Shown: piece by piece, positions 1 through 7,960 of the stretch
How positions within the stretch are numbered: the stretch's first letter is position 1
Layout: each line of letters begins with the position of its first letter
Assembly (NCBI RefSeq): GCF_013359935.1
Contig: NZ_JABMCB010000198.1
Location: forward strand, 1 to 64,000
Source: Paenibacillus xylanilyticus
GTDB taxonomy: Bacteria; Bacillota; Bacilli; Paenibacillales; Paenibacillaceae
Length of the DNA: 64,000 nt
Reading direction: 5' to 3'
Notes under the pieces: generated by a model
What the model was told of the DNA's origin: nothing
Seen by the model: only the letters and a program-made list of their open reading frames with translations
Databases searched by the model: none
Position numbers and translations under genes: made by a program

Positions 1-635
1 CCTTCGGTCAGGTTGTTACGTTTAATGGCAGCACGTATATTGCCAATGTGGCATCTCCGACTGGGATACCAGGAACGTCCCCAGACTATACGTTGTTAGC
101 AGGTGCAGGAGCAACAGGCGTTACTGGGACTACCGCTTATACACGTGTCACGGTTGCGACGAGAGCGCCAGGAATAACGGGGATCACGGGGGCAACGGGT
201 ATCGGTTTAAGTGGCATAGTGCCATTCGATCCGGCCGTAGCACCGACGTACCTTGCTGGGCAGGTTGTTACGTTTAACGGTAGTACGTATATTGCCAATG
301 TTGCTTCACCGACAGGAACACCGGGAACGTCACCAGACTATACGTTGTTGGCAGGTGCAGGAGCAACAGGCGTTACTGGGATTACCGGCATAACGGGTGG
401 GACAGGAGAAACGGGAGCAACAGGGATAGCAGGGATTACGGGAGCAACGGGTATCGGTTTGAGTGGCATAGTACCTTTCGATCCGGCGGTGGCACCAACG
501 TATTCAGCGGGTCAGGTGGTTACGTTCAACGGCAGTACGTATATTGCCAATGTTGCGTCACCGACAGGAACACCGGGAACCTCACCTGACTATACGTTGC
601 TTGCAGGAGCAGGAGCAACAGGAGTTACCGGCGTG
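1..635 (+). repeat. 252-nt macro-repeats in the collagen-like gene
   Basis: The segment encoding GQVVTFNGSTYIANVASPT recurs near 6, 258 and 510, a period of 252 nt (84 codons). Each copy is followed by a short Gly-X-Thr linker. The first copy is cut by the window edge. Copies differ by scattered substitutions, which suggests duplication followed by divergence. Confidence 0.85.
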
Positions 636-1493
636 ATGGGTGGTACGGGTATAACGGGAGACACAGGAACAACTGGCGTGACCGGAGAAACGGGATTGAC
701 CGGAGCCACGGGAGTAGGTGTGACAGGAAATACCGGAGTCACTGGAGCGACCGGAGTTACGGGAGACACAGGAACAACTGGCGTGACCGGAGAAACGGGG
801 TTAACCGGAGCCACGGGAGTAGGTGTGACAGGAAGTACCGGGATTACAGGAGCGACCGGAGTTACGGGAGTCACAGGAACAACTGGCGTAACGGGAGAAA
901 CGGGGTTAACCGGAGCCACGGGAGTAGGTGTGACAGGAAGTACTGGGGTTACAGGAGCAACAGGCCTTACAGGAGCAACAGGCGTTTCAGGTGCAACAGG
1001 GGCAACTGGCATAACAGGCGAGACGGGGGTTACGGGAGCCACAGGTGTTGGTACAACCGGAAGTACCGGTGCAACAGGCGTGACAGGAACCTCTTTAACT
1101 GAGACTTCTGCTTATGCAGAGAACACTAATGGAACCATTCTTGTTATTTTGGGTGGAACATCGGTAGCCCTCCCTACAAATCAGAATTTAGGAACAGGTA
1201 TTACAGCAAATGGAGCCAACAATACGTTCACACTTGCTACGGCCGGTCGTTATTATATTAGCTACAAAATAAATCTTACAGCTGCGCTCGCCATTCAATC
1301 CCGCATATTGCTTAATGGAGCTGTCGTTCCACCGAGTGTAATTTCACCATTACTTTCACTTAGCCAGCTAGCGGCCGATTTTATAATAACCGTTCCGGCG
1401 GGATCGACCATTCAGCTTCAATTGTTTGGATTAGTTGCAACAGCTGTGCTGTCACCTCCGGGTGCAACACTAAACATTATTCGATTAAGCTAA
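3..1493 (+). CDS. Collagen-like repeat surface protein, 5'-truncated by window edge
   Basis: The frame is already open at the first bases, so the true start lies outside the window. At least 496 codons are visible. Two kinds of module alternate: a non-collagenous block (AGQVVTFNGSTYIANVASPT ... PDYTLLAG), seen three times with a 252-nt period, and glycine-X-threonine triplets. The triplets become a long collagen-like stretch at about 600-1090. The last ~130 residues have no triplets and look like the beta-rich trimerising heads of BclA-type exosporium proteins. The aromatic-rich block resembles small carbohydrate-binding modules, but that is only a resemblance. Collagen-like proteins of this kind coat spores or cells in Bacillus and Paenibacillus; location here is inferred. 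One triplet run has lost its glycines (see findings). Confidence 0.8.
   Translation, partial: FGQVVTFNGSTYIANVASPTGIPGTSPDYTLLAGAGATGVTGTTAYTRVTVATRAPGITGITGATGIGLSGIVPFDPAVAPTYLAGQVVTFNGSTYIANVASPTGTPGTSPDYTLLAGAGATGVTGITGITGGTGETGATGIAGITGATGIGLSGIVPFDPAVAPTYSAGQVVTFNGSTYIANVASPTGTPGTSPDYTLLAGAGATGVTGVMGGTGITGDTGTTGVTGETGLTGATGVGVTGNTGVTGATGVTGDTGTTGVTGETGLTGATGVGVTGSTGITGATGVTGVTGTTGVTGETGLTGATGVGVTGSTGVTGATGLTGATGVSGATGATGITGETGVTGATGVGTTGSTGATGVTGTSLTETSAYAENTNGTILVILGGTSVALPTNQNLGTGITANGANNTFTLATAGRYYISYKINLTAALAIQSRILLNGAVVPPSVISPLLSLSQLAADFIITVPAGSTIQLQLFGLVATAVLSPPGATLNIIRLS
640..960 (+). repeat. 105-nt tandem repeats, collagen-like region
   Basis: Three near-identical units of 105 nt (35 codons) begin at about 681, 786 and 891. 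Each encodes GETGLTGATGVGVTG followed by more Gly-X-Thr triplets. Each unit carries the same GV dipeptide interruption of the triplet phase, so the unit rather than the triplet was duplicated. The region should vary in copy number between strains. Confidence 0.85.
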
Positions 1494-1500
1494 GTTTAAA

Positions 1501-1536
1501 AAAAGAGACGAACCCTTTGGGATCGTCTCTTTTGAC
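1501..1536. terminator. Bidirectional terminator between converging genes
   Basis: An 11-bp stem (AAAAGAGACGA / TCGTCTCTTTT) with an A-tract on one side and a T-tract on the other lies between the collagen-like gene and the converging serA, so it can stop transcription both ways. Confidence 0.85.
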
Positions 1537-1556
1537 TATCTTTTCAAGATGAGTAA

Positions 1557-3152
1557 CTATTCAAGTACAATTTCAACAGCTGTATTAAGCTCAGGCAGAG
1601 CAGTGAGCTGGACAAGAACATCTTTCGGAACGGCTTTGTCCACAGTCAGAATCATGATCGCCGCACCACCAATAATTTTCCGTCCCACTTGCATGGATGC
1701 GATGTTGACATCATTTTGTCCAAGCAGGGTACCTACACGCCCGATAATTCCTGGCTTATCATTATGGGAGATCAGGATTTGATGGCTCTCCGGGGCGATA
1801 TCTACCGGGAATTTGTCCAGGCGAACGATCCGTTCTCCATAACCTGCAAGCAATGTACCAGCGACACGGCGCTCCTCTGCATCCTGCGTTGTTACCAACG
1901 TTACTGTAATGAGATTGGTAAATCCTTTGGTTGCGGATGTTTGGCTTACAACCACATTTAGATCACGGGTTTTGGCCAGATGCATGGAGTTGACGATATT
2001 GGCTTCCCCACCCAGATGTCTGGCGAGAATACCCTTAACAATGTAACGGGTAAGAGGTGAAGTATCTACCTCAGAAAGATCACCTGCATAATCGATCCGA
2101 ATCTCTTGTACTGCATTTTGTGTAATCTGTGCTGCAAAGCTACCCAGGGTTTCACCCAGTTTGAAGTACGGTTGCAATTTGTTCATAACGGTTGGAGCAA
2201 CAGCGGGCATGTTCACCGCATTCTTGAACGGTTCATTCCGCAAAATGTGAAGCACTTGCTCTGATACATCAATCGCCACATTTTCCTGAGCTTCCACTGT
2301 GGATGCACCAAGATGAGGCGTAACAATGATGCTCGGATGGTTCAGGAAAGGGTGATCCTGTGCTGGTGGCTCGCTTTCGAATACGTCAAATGCCGCACCT
2401 GCAACAATACCCTCATCGATCGCTTCGACAAGCGCCATTTCATCCACCACTCCACCACGAGCACAGTTGATAATGCGCATTCCTTTTTTCATGACTTCAA
2501 ATTGCGCACGGGAGATCATGTGGCGGGTTTCTGGTGTCAATGGAGTGTGTACCGTCATGAAGTCGGCATTGCGAATGATATCATCCACGCTGGCCAGTTT
2601 AACCTGAAGCTTGTCAGCACGTTCTTGGGTGAGGAATGGATCATAAGCCAAAATGTCCATACCAAATGCCTTGGCACGTTTGGCTACCTCACTTCCGATC
2701 CGTCCCATGCCGAGCACGCCAAGGGTTTTGTTTCTCAACTCCACACCAAGGAAGGTTTTACGATCCCATGTACCTTGAATGGTTTTGGCGTATGCCTGTG
2801 GAATGTGACGTGCCAGCGCCATCATCATGGCAAATGTATGCTCACATGTGGTGATGGTGTTGCCATCAGGTGCATTAATAACGATGATACCGCGCTGAGT
2901 TGCAGCTTCCAGGTCAATGTTATCTACCCCAACTCCTGCACGGCCAATGACCTTAAGGTTTGTTCCGGCAGTCATAATACGATCTGTAACACGAGTCTGG
3001 CTTCGAACGAGAAGGGCGTCATAATCGCCAATGATAGCTACGAGCTCATCTTCACTAAGACCGGTATTCTTTTCAACAACAACATCATTTGCATCCACCA
3101 GCTGCTGGATACCCAAATCACTGATTGGGTCCGATACTAACACTTTGTACAT
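1557..3152 (-). CDS. serA: D-3-phosphoglycerate dehydrogenase
   Basis: Catalyses the first step of serine synthesis, oxidising 3-phosphoglycerate to 3-phosphohydroxypyruvate with NAD. 531 residues, the usual length of the long Bacillus-type enzyme. Visible are the Rossmann motif GMGRIG (about 148-153), the substrate arginine in CARGGVVDE (about 232), the EPP motif near 261 and the catalytic histidine in TPHLGAST (about 280). A C-terminal ACT domain begins near 455 (HNDKPGIIGRVGTLLG), after an intervening ASB-type domain. The start is the ATG encoding MYKVLVSD at 3152, 8 nt after AAGGAGG; longer in-frame starts lack a ribosome site and precede the family N-terminus. Expression is probably set by the serine T-box upstream. 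Confidence 0.96.
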   Translation of the reverse strand: MYKVLVSDPISDLGIQQLVDANDVVVEKNTGLSEDELVAIIGDYDALLVRSQTRVTDRIMTAGTNLKVIGRAGVGVDNIDLEAATQRGIIVINAPDGNTITTCEHTFAMMMALARHIPQAYAKTIQGTWDRKTFLGVELRNKTLGVLGMGRIGSEVAKRAKAFGMDILAYDPFLTQERADKLQVKLASVDDIIRNADFMTVHTPLTPETRHMISRAQFEVMKKGMRIINCARGGVVDEMALVEAIDEGIVAGAAFDVFESEPPAQDHPFLNHPSIIVTPHLGASTVEAQENVAIDVSEQVLHILRNEPFKNAVNMPAVAPTVMNKLQPYFKLGETLGSFAAQITQNAVQEIRIDYAGDLSEVDTSPLTRYIVKGILARHLGGEANIVNSMHLAKTRDLNVVVSQTSATKGFTNLITVTLVTTQDAEERRVAGTLLAGYGERIVRLDKFPVDIAPESHQILISHNDKPGIIGRVGTLLGQNDVNIASMQVGRKIIGGAAIMILTVDKAVPKDVLVQLTALPELNTAVEIVLE

Positions 3153-3309
3153 GGTTTCTTCCTCCTTAGTATGTGTATCTATATCGTCAAGGTCTGACCT
3201 CAAGATAGAGGTGTTCCTTAAAACCAAGTCCATCCTTCCGCCCAACAACGCGGTGTCGCAGCAGAGGGTAGAGGTGTAATAATAGAGTGTTCCCACGTCA
3301 TTCGCCTAA

Positions 3310-3594
3310 AAATAAATCAAAAAACTCTCAATCCACATACTGCTTGCGCAATAAGGGACGAGAGTTGTCGTGGTACCACCCTAATTCACTGCCGCTTCGC
3401 AACGACAGTCTTCACGGTCAATAAAGACCGAAGAGGATAACGGCTCTAAACCGATTGCACCTACTCCAATTTCAATGCAATAACTCAGGAACGCTCAAGA
3501 TTCATTGCCTGCCACCGATTTACACCATCCATCGGCTCTCTGTAAGAACAAAGCAACATCTTTTTTCCATCATCGTGTTTAACGCGACTAATTT
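3310..3594 (-). promoter_or_regulatory. T-box leader, serine specifier (AGC), upstream of serA
   Basis: Reading the minus strand, a stem I region with a GATGATGG start (about 3576) and AGAGAGCCGATGGATGGTG distal loop is followed by a specifier segment in which AGC precedes GTTCCTGAG. The AGC codon lies at 3495-3493. The T-box signature AGGGTGGTACCACG lies at about 3383-3370. An intrinsic terminator (ACTCTCGTCCC ... GGATTGAGAGTTTTTTG) follows at about 3365-3315. AGC is a serine codon, matching the target gene. By analogy, uncharged tRNA-Ser would favour the antiterminator and switch serA on. About 150 nt of further leader separate the terminator from the serA start. Confidence 0.9.
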
Positions 3595-3600
3595 TTTCAT

Positions 3601-3630
3601 AATGTATCATGGCTAACATGAGCATGTCAA
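3601..3630 (-). promoter_or_regulatory. Sigma-A promoter of the serA T-box leader
   Basis: On the minus strand TTGACA (3630-3625) is separated by 18 nt from TACATT (3606-3601). Predicted transcription start is near 3594, just before the T-box stem I. Confidence 0.6.
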
Positions 3631-3919
3631 TAGGCATAAATGTTTTAATTCGAATCGAGTGAAACTCTTCCATATGTCTGTCTTTTGTTGGAGAAATACA
3701 TGAATCATATTCGTAAAATAGTGAGGTTTCGAAGTTTGGAAACGCAATGCCAGACATCCTGTTGAAGCCCGCGAAATGCGGGTAACAATGGCTGGAAAAC
3801 CGGGACTTGAGGCAGGTCTTGAACCAATTTGGTTTTTTGGCTATCATTTAGTATACTATCCGATTGGACAGCCAAGTAGGTTATCCATCAAAAATATATC
3901 AAGAGGACAGACGCAGGCG

Positions 3920-4513
3920 ATGAAAAAATCAAAGTTTTCCAAGTTCAAAATTCAGAAGGCTGAACCACAGCAGTTAACCGAGCGCTTGCTTCTGATCAAT
4001 CTATATTTTACACAGGGTTTAACTCTGATCGTTGGAGTTATATGGATTTTACTTCAGAAACGTAATCTGTTCGATGTTCTCGCATGGCCTGAAAATGTTC
4101 ATTTTATCTGGTGGGGGCTTGGTCTTGCTGGCATTATGCTGGTCATGGACATGGTCCTGTCGTTTGTCATTCCTCAGGAGAGTATGGATGACGGGGGAAT
4201 TAACGAGATGTTATTCAGGTCTCGTCCCATCTGGCATATCGTGTGTATAGCAGCCCTTGTCGCTATTTGCGAAGAATTGTTGTTCCGGGGAGCCATTCAG
4301 CATGCAATTGGACCTTACTGGACCAGCATTTTGTTTGCCGTAATTCATATTCGCTATCTTCGCCACTGGATTCCTACAGGTTGGGTATTTGTTTCAAGCT
4401 ATGGATTGGGTTGGATTTATTTGCAATCCGGCACATTGTGGGCGCCGATATTATGTCATTTTGTTATTGATTTGGTGTCCGGATTAGCGATACGTTTTCG
4501 GAGGGGATCATGA
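3920..4513 (+). CDS. CPBP (CAAX-type) intramembrane metalloprotease family protein
   Basis: A 197-residue multipass membrane protein with the three CPBP/Abi family motifs: EELLFR (E118, E119, R123), FxxxH (F139-H143) and HxxxD (H180-D184). These residues bind metal and act in catalysis in related enzymes, and all are present, so it may be active. Family members cleave prenylated or other membrane substrates, or process bacteriocins; the substrate here is unknown. The chosen start at 3920 gives a short cytoplasmic N-terminus, and AGAGGA lies upstream. The stop overlaps the next start (ATGA), suggesting one transcript with the following two genes. Confidence 0.85.
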   Translation: MKKSKFSKFKIQKAEPQQLTERLLLINLYFTQGLTLIVGVIWILLQKRNLFDVLAWPENVHFIWWGLGLAGIMLVMDMVLSFVIPQESMDDGGINEMLFRSRPIWHIVCIAALVAICEELLFRGAIQHAIGPYWTSILFAVIHIRYLRHWIPTGWVFVSSYGLGWIYLQSGTLWAPILCHFVIDLVSGLAIRFRRGS

Positions 4514-4959
4514 ACCAGCAATTAAGTAGAATGAAGACATATGGCAGTCAGCGTCACCGACACTCGGACAAAACAGAGACAACCGAGCGGACTAATGCAT
4601 CCCAAGTAAACTTGGTTGCTGAACCGGCTGCTGCAGTGGAAGGGGCAGGTACAGCGTTGACTACGGTAACTGTACCAAGATCGCAGCGCAAGTCATACGC
4701 ATCAACCCTGGAAAGCCCAGTGCTTCCCAGTCGTGCACCAGCACGTTCCAAATCACAGCAAAAAGCGACGGATGAAACTGTCGCGGAAGCAGGTTCACTT
4801 CCCACTCGAACCGAGCTTCATCCTTCACGGCGGTTACGTTTAAGCAAAAGGTTTGTAAACTCGCTAATTGTTATTTTTGTTCTTCTTACGGTCAGCCTCG
4901 TTTGGTGGGGTATACAAGGGGCTCCGCCCCCAAACACTTTCCTTCCTTGGCCTTGGTGA
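4510..4959 (+). CDS. Hypothetical single-pass membrane protein
   Basis: 149 residues. The first ~110 are polar, rich in Ser, Thr, Ala, Gln and Arg and likely disordered. One hydrophobic segment follows (about 115-135, SLIVIFVLLTVSLVWWG), then a short proline-rich tail. No catalytic motif is visible and I do not recognise the family. The start overlaps the protease stop and the stop overlaps the metallophosphoesterase start, so the three are probably translationally coupled. It could be an assembly partner or substrate of the neighbouring protease, but this rests on position only. Confidence 0.65.
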   Translation: MNQQLSRMKTYGSQRHRHSDKTETTERTNASQVNLVAEPAAAVEGAGTALTTVTVPRSQRKSYASTLESPVLPSRAPARSKSQQKATDETVAEAGSLPTRTELHPSRRLRLSKRFVNSLIVIFVLLTVSLVWWGIQGAPPPNTFLPWPW

Positions 4960-5774
4960 TGATGCTCTGGTTCAGCGCTGTTTTATTATTGATTGTGATG
5001 TTAGGGATTCATATGTGGCGTGAAGCGCATTTTCATCAGGTAGTTGAAGATGAGGTGGAAGTAAACGGTTTGCCCCATTCGTTTGATGGAAGTGCCATTT
5101 TGTTTGTATCAGACCTTCATAAGAGAAAGCTTAGACAGCGGGACCTTGAACCGTTAATGGATCAGGTGGATTGGGTTCTGATAGGTGGAGACGTCGCTGA
5201 AAAGGGGATATCCTGGTCTACCGTTAGACACAATATGAAACTGTTGACAGATATTGCTCCCACTTTTGCGGTTTACGGAAATCATGATAAAAGGGCGGGA
5301 ACAGCTCAGTTAACTCGAATTTTTCAGGAAACGGGTGTTGAACTTCTGCAAGACAAGGTGGTATCTCTGCATCAAGGGAATTCAAACATCAATCTTGCCG
5401 GAATGGATTATCGGTCCCGTCAACTTAGCAAGCTTCTTATGGATCAGGACATAAATAAATGCACGATTATGTTAATTCACGATCCGCTACAGGCAAATCG
5501 CATTCAGGAATATGCCGATCTTGTTTTAAGTGGGCATACACACGGGGGACAACTGGTCATCCCATTCCTTGGACCGCTTTTTCTTCATAAGGCATACCGG
5601 GATGTGTCGCACGGATGGTATACCTTCAAGCGGAGTGACGGTCTTCCCGATGGTAAACTGCTGGTCAGCAGAGGTTACGGAACGAATCACCTGCCGCTCA
5701 GACTATGTTGCCCGGCTGAAATGCACAAGATTACTTTAAAATCGGCAAAACTAAACAGCCTTGATCATGATTGA
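4959..5774 (+). CDS. Membrane-anchored metallophosphoesterase
   Basis: 271 residues from the ATG that overlaps the previous stop (TGATG). An N-terminal membrane helix (about 4-18) is followed by a calcineurin-like phosphoesterase domain. Its metal-binding motifs are in order: SDLH (51-54), GGD (76-78), GNHD (107-110), H174 and GHTHGG (192-197). This layout matches the YkuE/YaeI branch, whose members are tied to the cell envelope; the substrate is not predictable. An upstream TTG in frame would add 19 residues but lacks a ribosome site. The last codons form one arm of the terminator. Confidence 0.85.
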   Translation: MMLWFSAVLLLIVMLGIHMWREAHFHQVVEDEVEVNGLPHSFDGSAILFVSDLHKRKLRQRDLEPLMDQVDWVLIGGDVAEKGISWSTVRHNMKLLTDIAPTFAVYGNHDKRAGTAQLTRIFQETGVELLQDKVVSLHQGNSNINLAGMDYRSRQLSKLLMDQDINKCTIMLIHDPLQANRIQEYADLVLSGHTHGGQLVIPFLGPLFLHKAYRDVSHGWYTFKRSDGLPDGKLLVSRGYGTNHLPLRLCCPAEMHKITLKSAKLNSLDHD

Positions 5775-5790
5775 TCGAGGCTGTTTTTTT
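5753..5790. terminator. Bidirectional terminator
   Basis: AAACAGCCTTGATC pairs with GATCGAGGCTGTTT and is followed by a T7 tract. It overlaps the end of the metallophosphoesterase gene and serves the converging deacetylase gene too. Confidence 0.85.
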
Positions 5791-5795
5791 ATGCC

Positions 5796-6671
5796 TTATC
5801 GAGCTTCAAGTTCTATTGAACGAGGGTCTACAAACGAATACCCCTTTTTATCCAATTTCGTTAACAATTCATCCAGTGCGTCTACAGTCCAGGGAAGCTC
5901 ATGCATCAATATGTTACTCCCTGGATTCAACTGGTCAAGCACATTTTGAATCACTTTTTCCGGTTTGTTTTTTGTGCTTTTGTCCCAATCCAGTGAACCG
6001 TTGGACCAGGTCATGTATAACATGCCGTTTTTTTGAACTGCAGCTTTCAGAGCGTCATTGCCAGAACCAAAGGGAGGTCGGAAAAATTCCGGCTCGACAC
6101 CAATGGTATCTTTAACGATGTCTTGAACATCCGTTACCTGCTTGACGGCTTGTGTAGTGGACATTTTTTTGAGATCTTCATGGTCCCACGCGTGATTCCC
6201 TATAATTTGACCCCGCTCATGAATGATCTTTAACAACTCAGGGTGACTTTCGACACGATATCCATTGACGAAAAATATGGCCTTGGCATTATGTTTGTCC
6301 AGCGTATCGATTAATCCATTGATCATTTCTTTTTCCTTTGGACCATCATCAAATGTAAGCAAGACAACCTTCTTTTCACCATGTTCATCATTTGGCTTAA
6401 TGTAATAATTCTCATTCATATGATACGTTTTCGCAATTTTTTGTTTTTGCTTATCCTCAGTTGGTTCCTTGTCTTTTGTAAGTTCAGGGTTGTCTTGAGC
6501 TGTGGGCTGATCAGTCTCCGCTGTCTCGGAGGAATCATTCAGACCACTTTGTACAGTGGAGGCGGGTTCATTTTCTGGAGTTGTTTTTTCAGCAGAAGTA
6601 TCTTCTTGCACTCCACACGCAGACAGCAGTAGGCTCGCGGCAATAATGATTGCTGCAGTAGTTCTAAACAT
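5796..6671 (-). CDS. Polysaccharide deacetylase (NodB-fold) lipoprotein
   Basis: 291 residues. A signal peptide ends in a lipobox (LLSAC, Cys19), so it is probably lipid-anchored outside the membrane. Residues 25-80 form an acidic, Thr/Glu-rich linker. The NodB catalytic domain shows TFDDGP (106-111), NHAWDH (159-164, the metal histidines), RPPFG (198-202), WSNGSLDW (about 222-229) and the HE motif near 257. Such enzymes remove acetyl groups from peptidoglycan or other envelope glycans; which one is not clear. It is divergent from the next gene. Confidence 0.9.
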   Translation of the reverse strand: MFRTTAAIIIAASLLLSACGVQEDTSAEKTTPENEPASTVQSGLNDSSETAETDQPTAQDNPELTKDKEPTEDKQKQKIAKTYHMNENYYIKPNDEHGEKKVVLLTFDDGPKEKEMINGLIDTLDKHNAKAIFFVNGYRVESHPELLKIIHERGQIIGNHAWDHEDLKKMSTTQAVKQVTDVQDIVKDTIGVEPEFFRPPFGSGNDALKAAVQKNGMLYMTWSNGSLDWDKSTKNKPEKVIQNVLDQLNPGSNILMHELPWTVDALDELLTKLDKKGYSFVDPRSIELEAR

Positions 6672-6764
6672 AAATTCAACTCACTTTCCTGTATTTATGC
6701 GGAATGAGATGTCGTGCTTCCGCAAACACTAGTTGTGATCTTAACATAAGAGGAGGTTGGTGTA

Positions 6765-7118
6765 ATGAAGGCGTCATCCTTTTTCTGGGGGATTGTAGTT
6801 GGCGTTGCTGCCAGCTCATATCTGTCCAAAGGCAAAATACCCATGCTGTCTTCTCTGTCGTCAGGCAACGTAATGGGTCAGGCCAAGCACAAGATGATGG
6901 AAATGACGTTTCCTGGCATGGATGGATTCAGCCCCAAGAATAATGAACATGGTGAATCCCACAAAAGTACAGTGAAGAAAACGGCAAGAGCGATCACCCC
7001 GCAGGAAAAAGAAGAGAACATGAACATGCTCAAAGATTTTATTCGCACCAATCCTGATGTTAAACATGAAGTTGAGCAGATTTTGACTCAAACAAACACA
7101 ACAGTACCGGGTTTATAA
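6765..7118 (+). CDS. Hypothetical small membrane-associated protein
   Basis: 117 residues. A short hydrophobic N-terminus (SFFWGIVVGVAASSYL) resembles the anchor of YtxH-like proteins. The rest is polar, with a lysine/glutamate-rich C-terminal half likely to be helical. The GAGGAGG ribosome site sits well placed before the ATG. It stands alone between a divergent promoter region and a strong terminator, so it is a single-gene unit. Function unknown. Confidence 0.7.
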   Translation: MKASSFFWGIVVGVAASSYLSKGKIPMLSSLSSGNVMGQAKHKMMEMTFPGMDGFSPKNNEHGESHKSTVKKTARAITPQEKEENMNMLKDFIRTNPDVKHEVEQILTQTNTTVPGL

Positions 7119-7135
7119 ACCAAAACTACTGAATA

Positions 7136-7178
7136 GAATCAACCACAGTCTTGTATGATGTGGCTTGATTCTTTTTTT
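7136..7178 (+). terminator. Rho-independent terminator
   Basis: GAATCAACCACA pairs with TGTGGCTTGATTC (one bulge), followed by T7. Confidence 0.85.
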
Positions 7179-7304
7179 GTCGATTTTACTTCGTGCATTT
7201 GCAGGTATAAAATGATAACATAACTACATAGATTTATTTTCAGCACATATTGTTTTGTGCTTCATAATCTGTTATAAGACTTGCTTATAAAGGGGAGATC
7301 CTGT

Positions 7305-7919
7305 ATGAAAATAGAACGATTAAGTCACGATAAGATACGGATTTTCCTGACCTTTGACGATCTGAGCGAGCGCGGAATACAAAAAGAAGATATGTGGCAG
7401 GAAATACCTAAAGTTCATGAACTGTTCACTGAAATGATGGATCAGGCATATTCCGAACTTGGGTTCGATGCTACAGGTCCACTTGCTGTCGAAGTATTCG
7501 CACTTCCCGCTCAAGGAATGGTTGTCATTGTTACCCGTGGGAAATATGATCCGCAACAATATGGTTCGGGCAATGAGGATGATCTGCCTGAAGAAGTATA
7601 CGAGATGGAAGTTACGTTAGAGCAAAGCGATTCCATCGTATATGCCTTTAAGGATTTCGAAGTATTAATCGAGGCTGCACATATGCTGCGTCAACACGTG
7701 ACAAATGCCGGAAGACTTTATTCCTACAAAGACAAATGGTTCCTGCATCTGGAGCCGGATGAGGTCGATTCCACCAAACACGCTGCGTTAATAGCGCTGC
7801 TTGCTGAATTTGGTGAAGGTTCTTCGGTTACGCCTGCGGTTATGGAAGAGTACGGTAAGGTTATTATTCCTGAACAGGCAATTGATGTGATCTGCACCCA
7901 CTTCAAACGTCAGGATTAA
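7305..7919 (+). CDS. mecA: Adaptor protein MecA
   Basis: 204 residues, normal for the MecA/YpbH family. MecA delivers substrates such as ComK to the ClpC-ClpP protease in B. subtilis; substrates here are not known. The N-terminal substrate-binding region (MKIERLSHDKIRIFLTFDDL) and the C-terminal ClpC-binding domain (from about 110) are both recognisable, joined by an acidic linker (GSGNEDDLPEE). The start follows AGGGGAG by 7 nt. A likely sigma-A promoter lies at 7185-7213 (TTTACT, 17 nt, TAAAAT). Confidence 0.93.
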   Translation: MKIERLSHDKIRIFLTFDDLSERGIQKEDMWQEIPKVHELFTEMMDQAYSELGFDATGPLAVEVFALPAQGMVVIVTRGKYDPQQYGSGNEDDLPEEVYEMEVTLEQSDSIVYAFKDFEVLIEAAHMLRQHVTNAGRLYSYKDKWFLHLEPDEVDSTKHAALIALLAEFGEGSSVTPAVMEEYGKVIIPEQAIDVICTHFKRQD

Positions 7920-7960
7920 GTTCAGATGTAAACGCGTCTTAGCCAGAGGAGGGAATTTCG

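Noticed and set aside
640..960. Possible CRISPR array
   Set aside because: The repeats are contiguous, coding and without unique spacers.
590..1042. Minus-strand 150-codon ORF rich in Pro and Val
   Set aside because: It is the exact antisense of the Gly-X-Thr tract; the repeat makes stop-free frames on both strands. No ribosome site.
2313..3140. Plus-strand 275-codon ORF opposite serA
   Set aside because: Lies wholly inside serA, which has full family conservation; the antisense protein has no recognisable features.
3485..3847. Minus-strand 120-codon ORF upstream of serA
   Set aside because: Overlaps the T-box promoter and stem I, which explain the region better.
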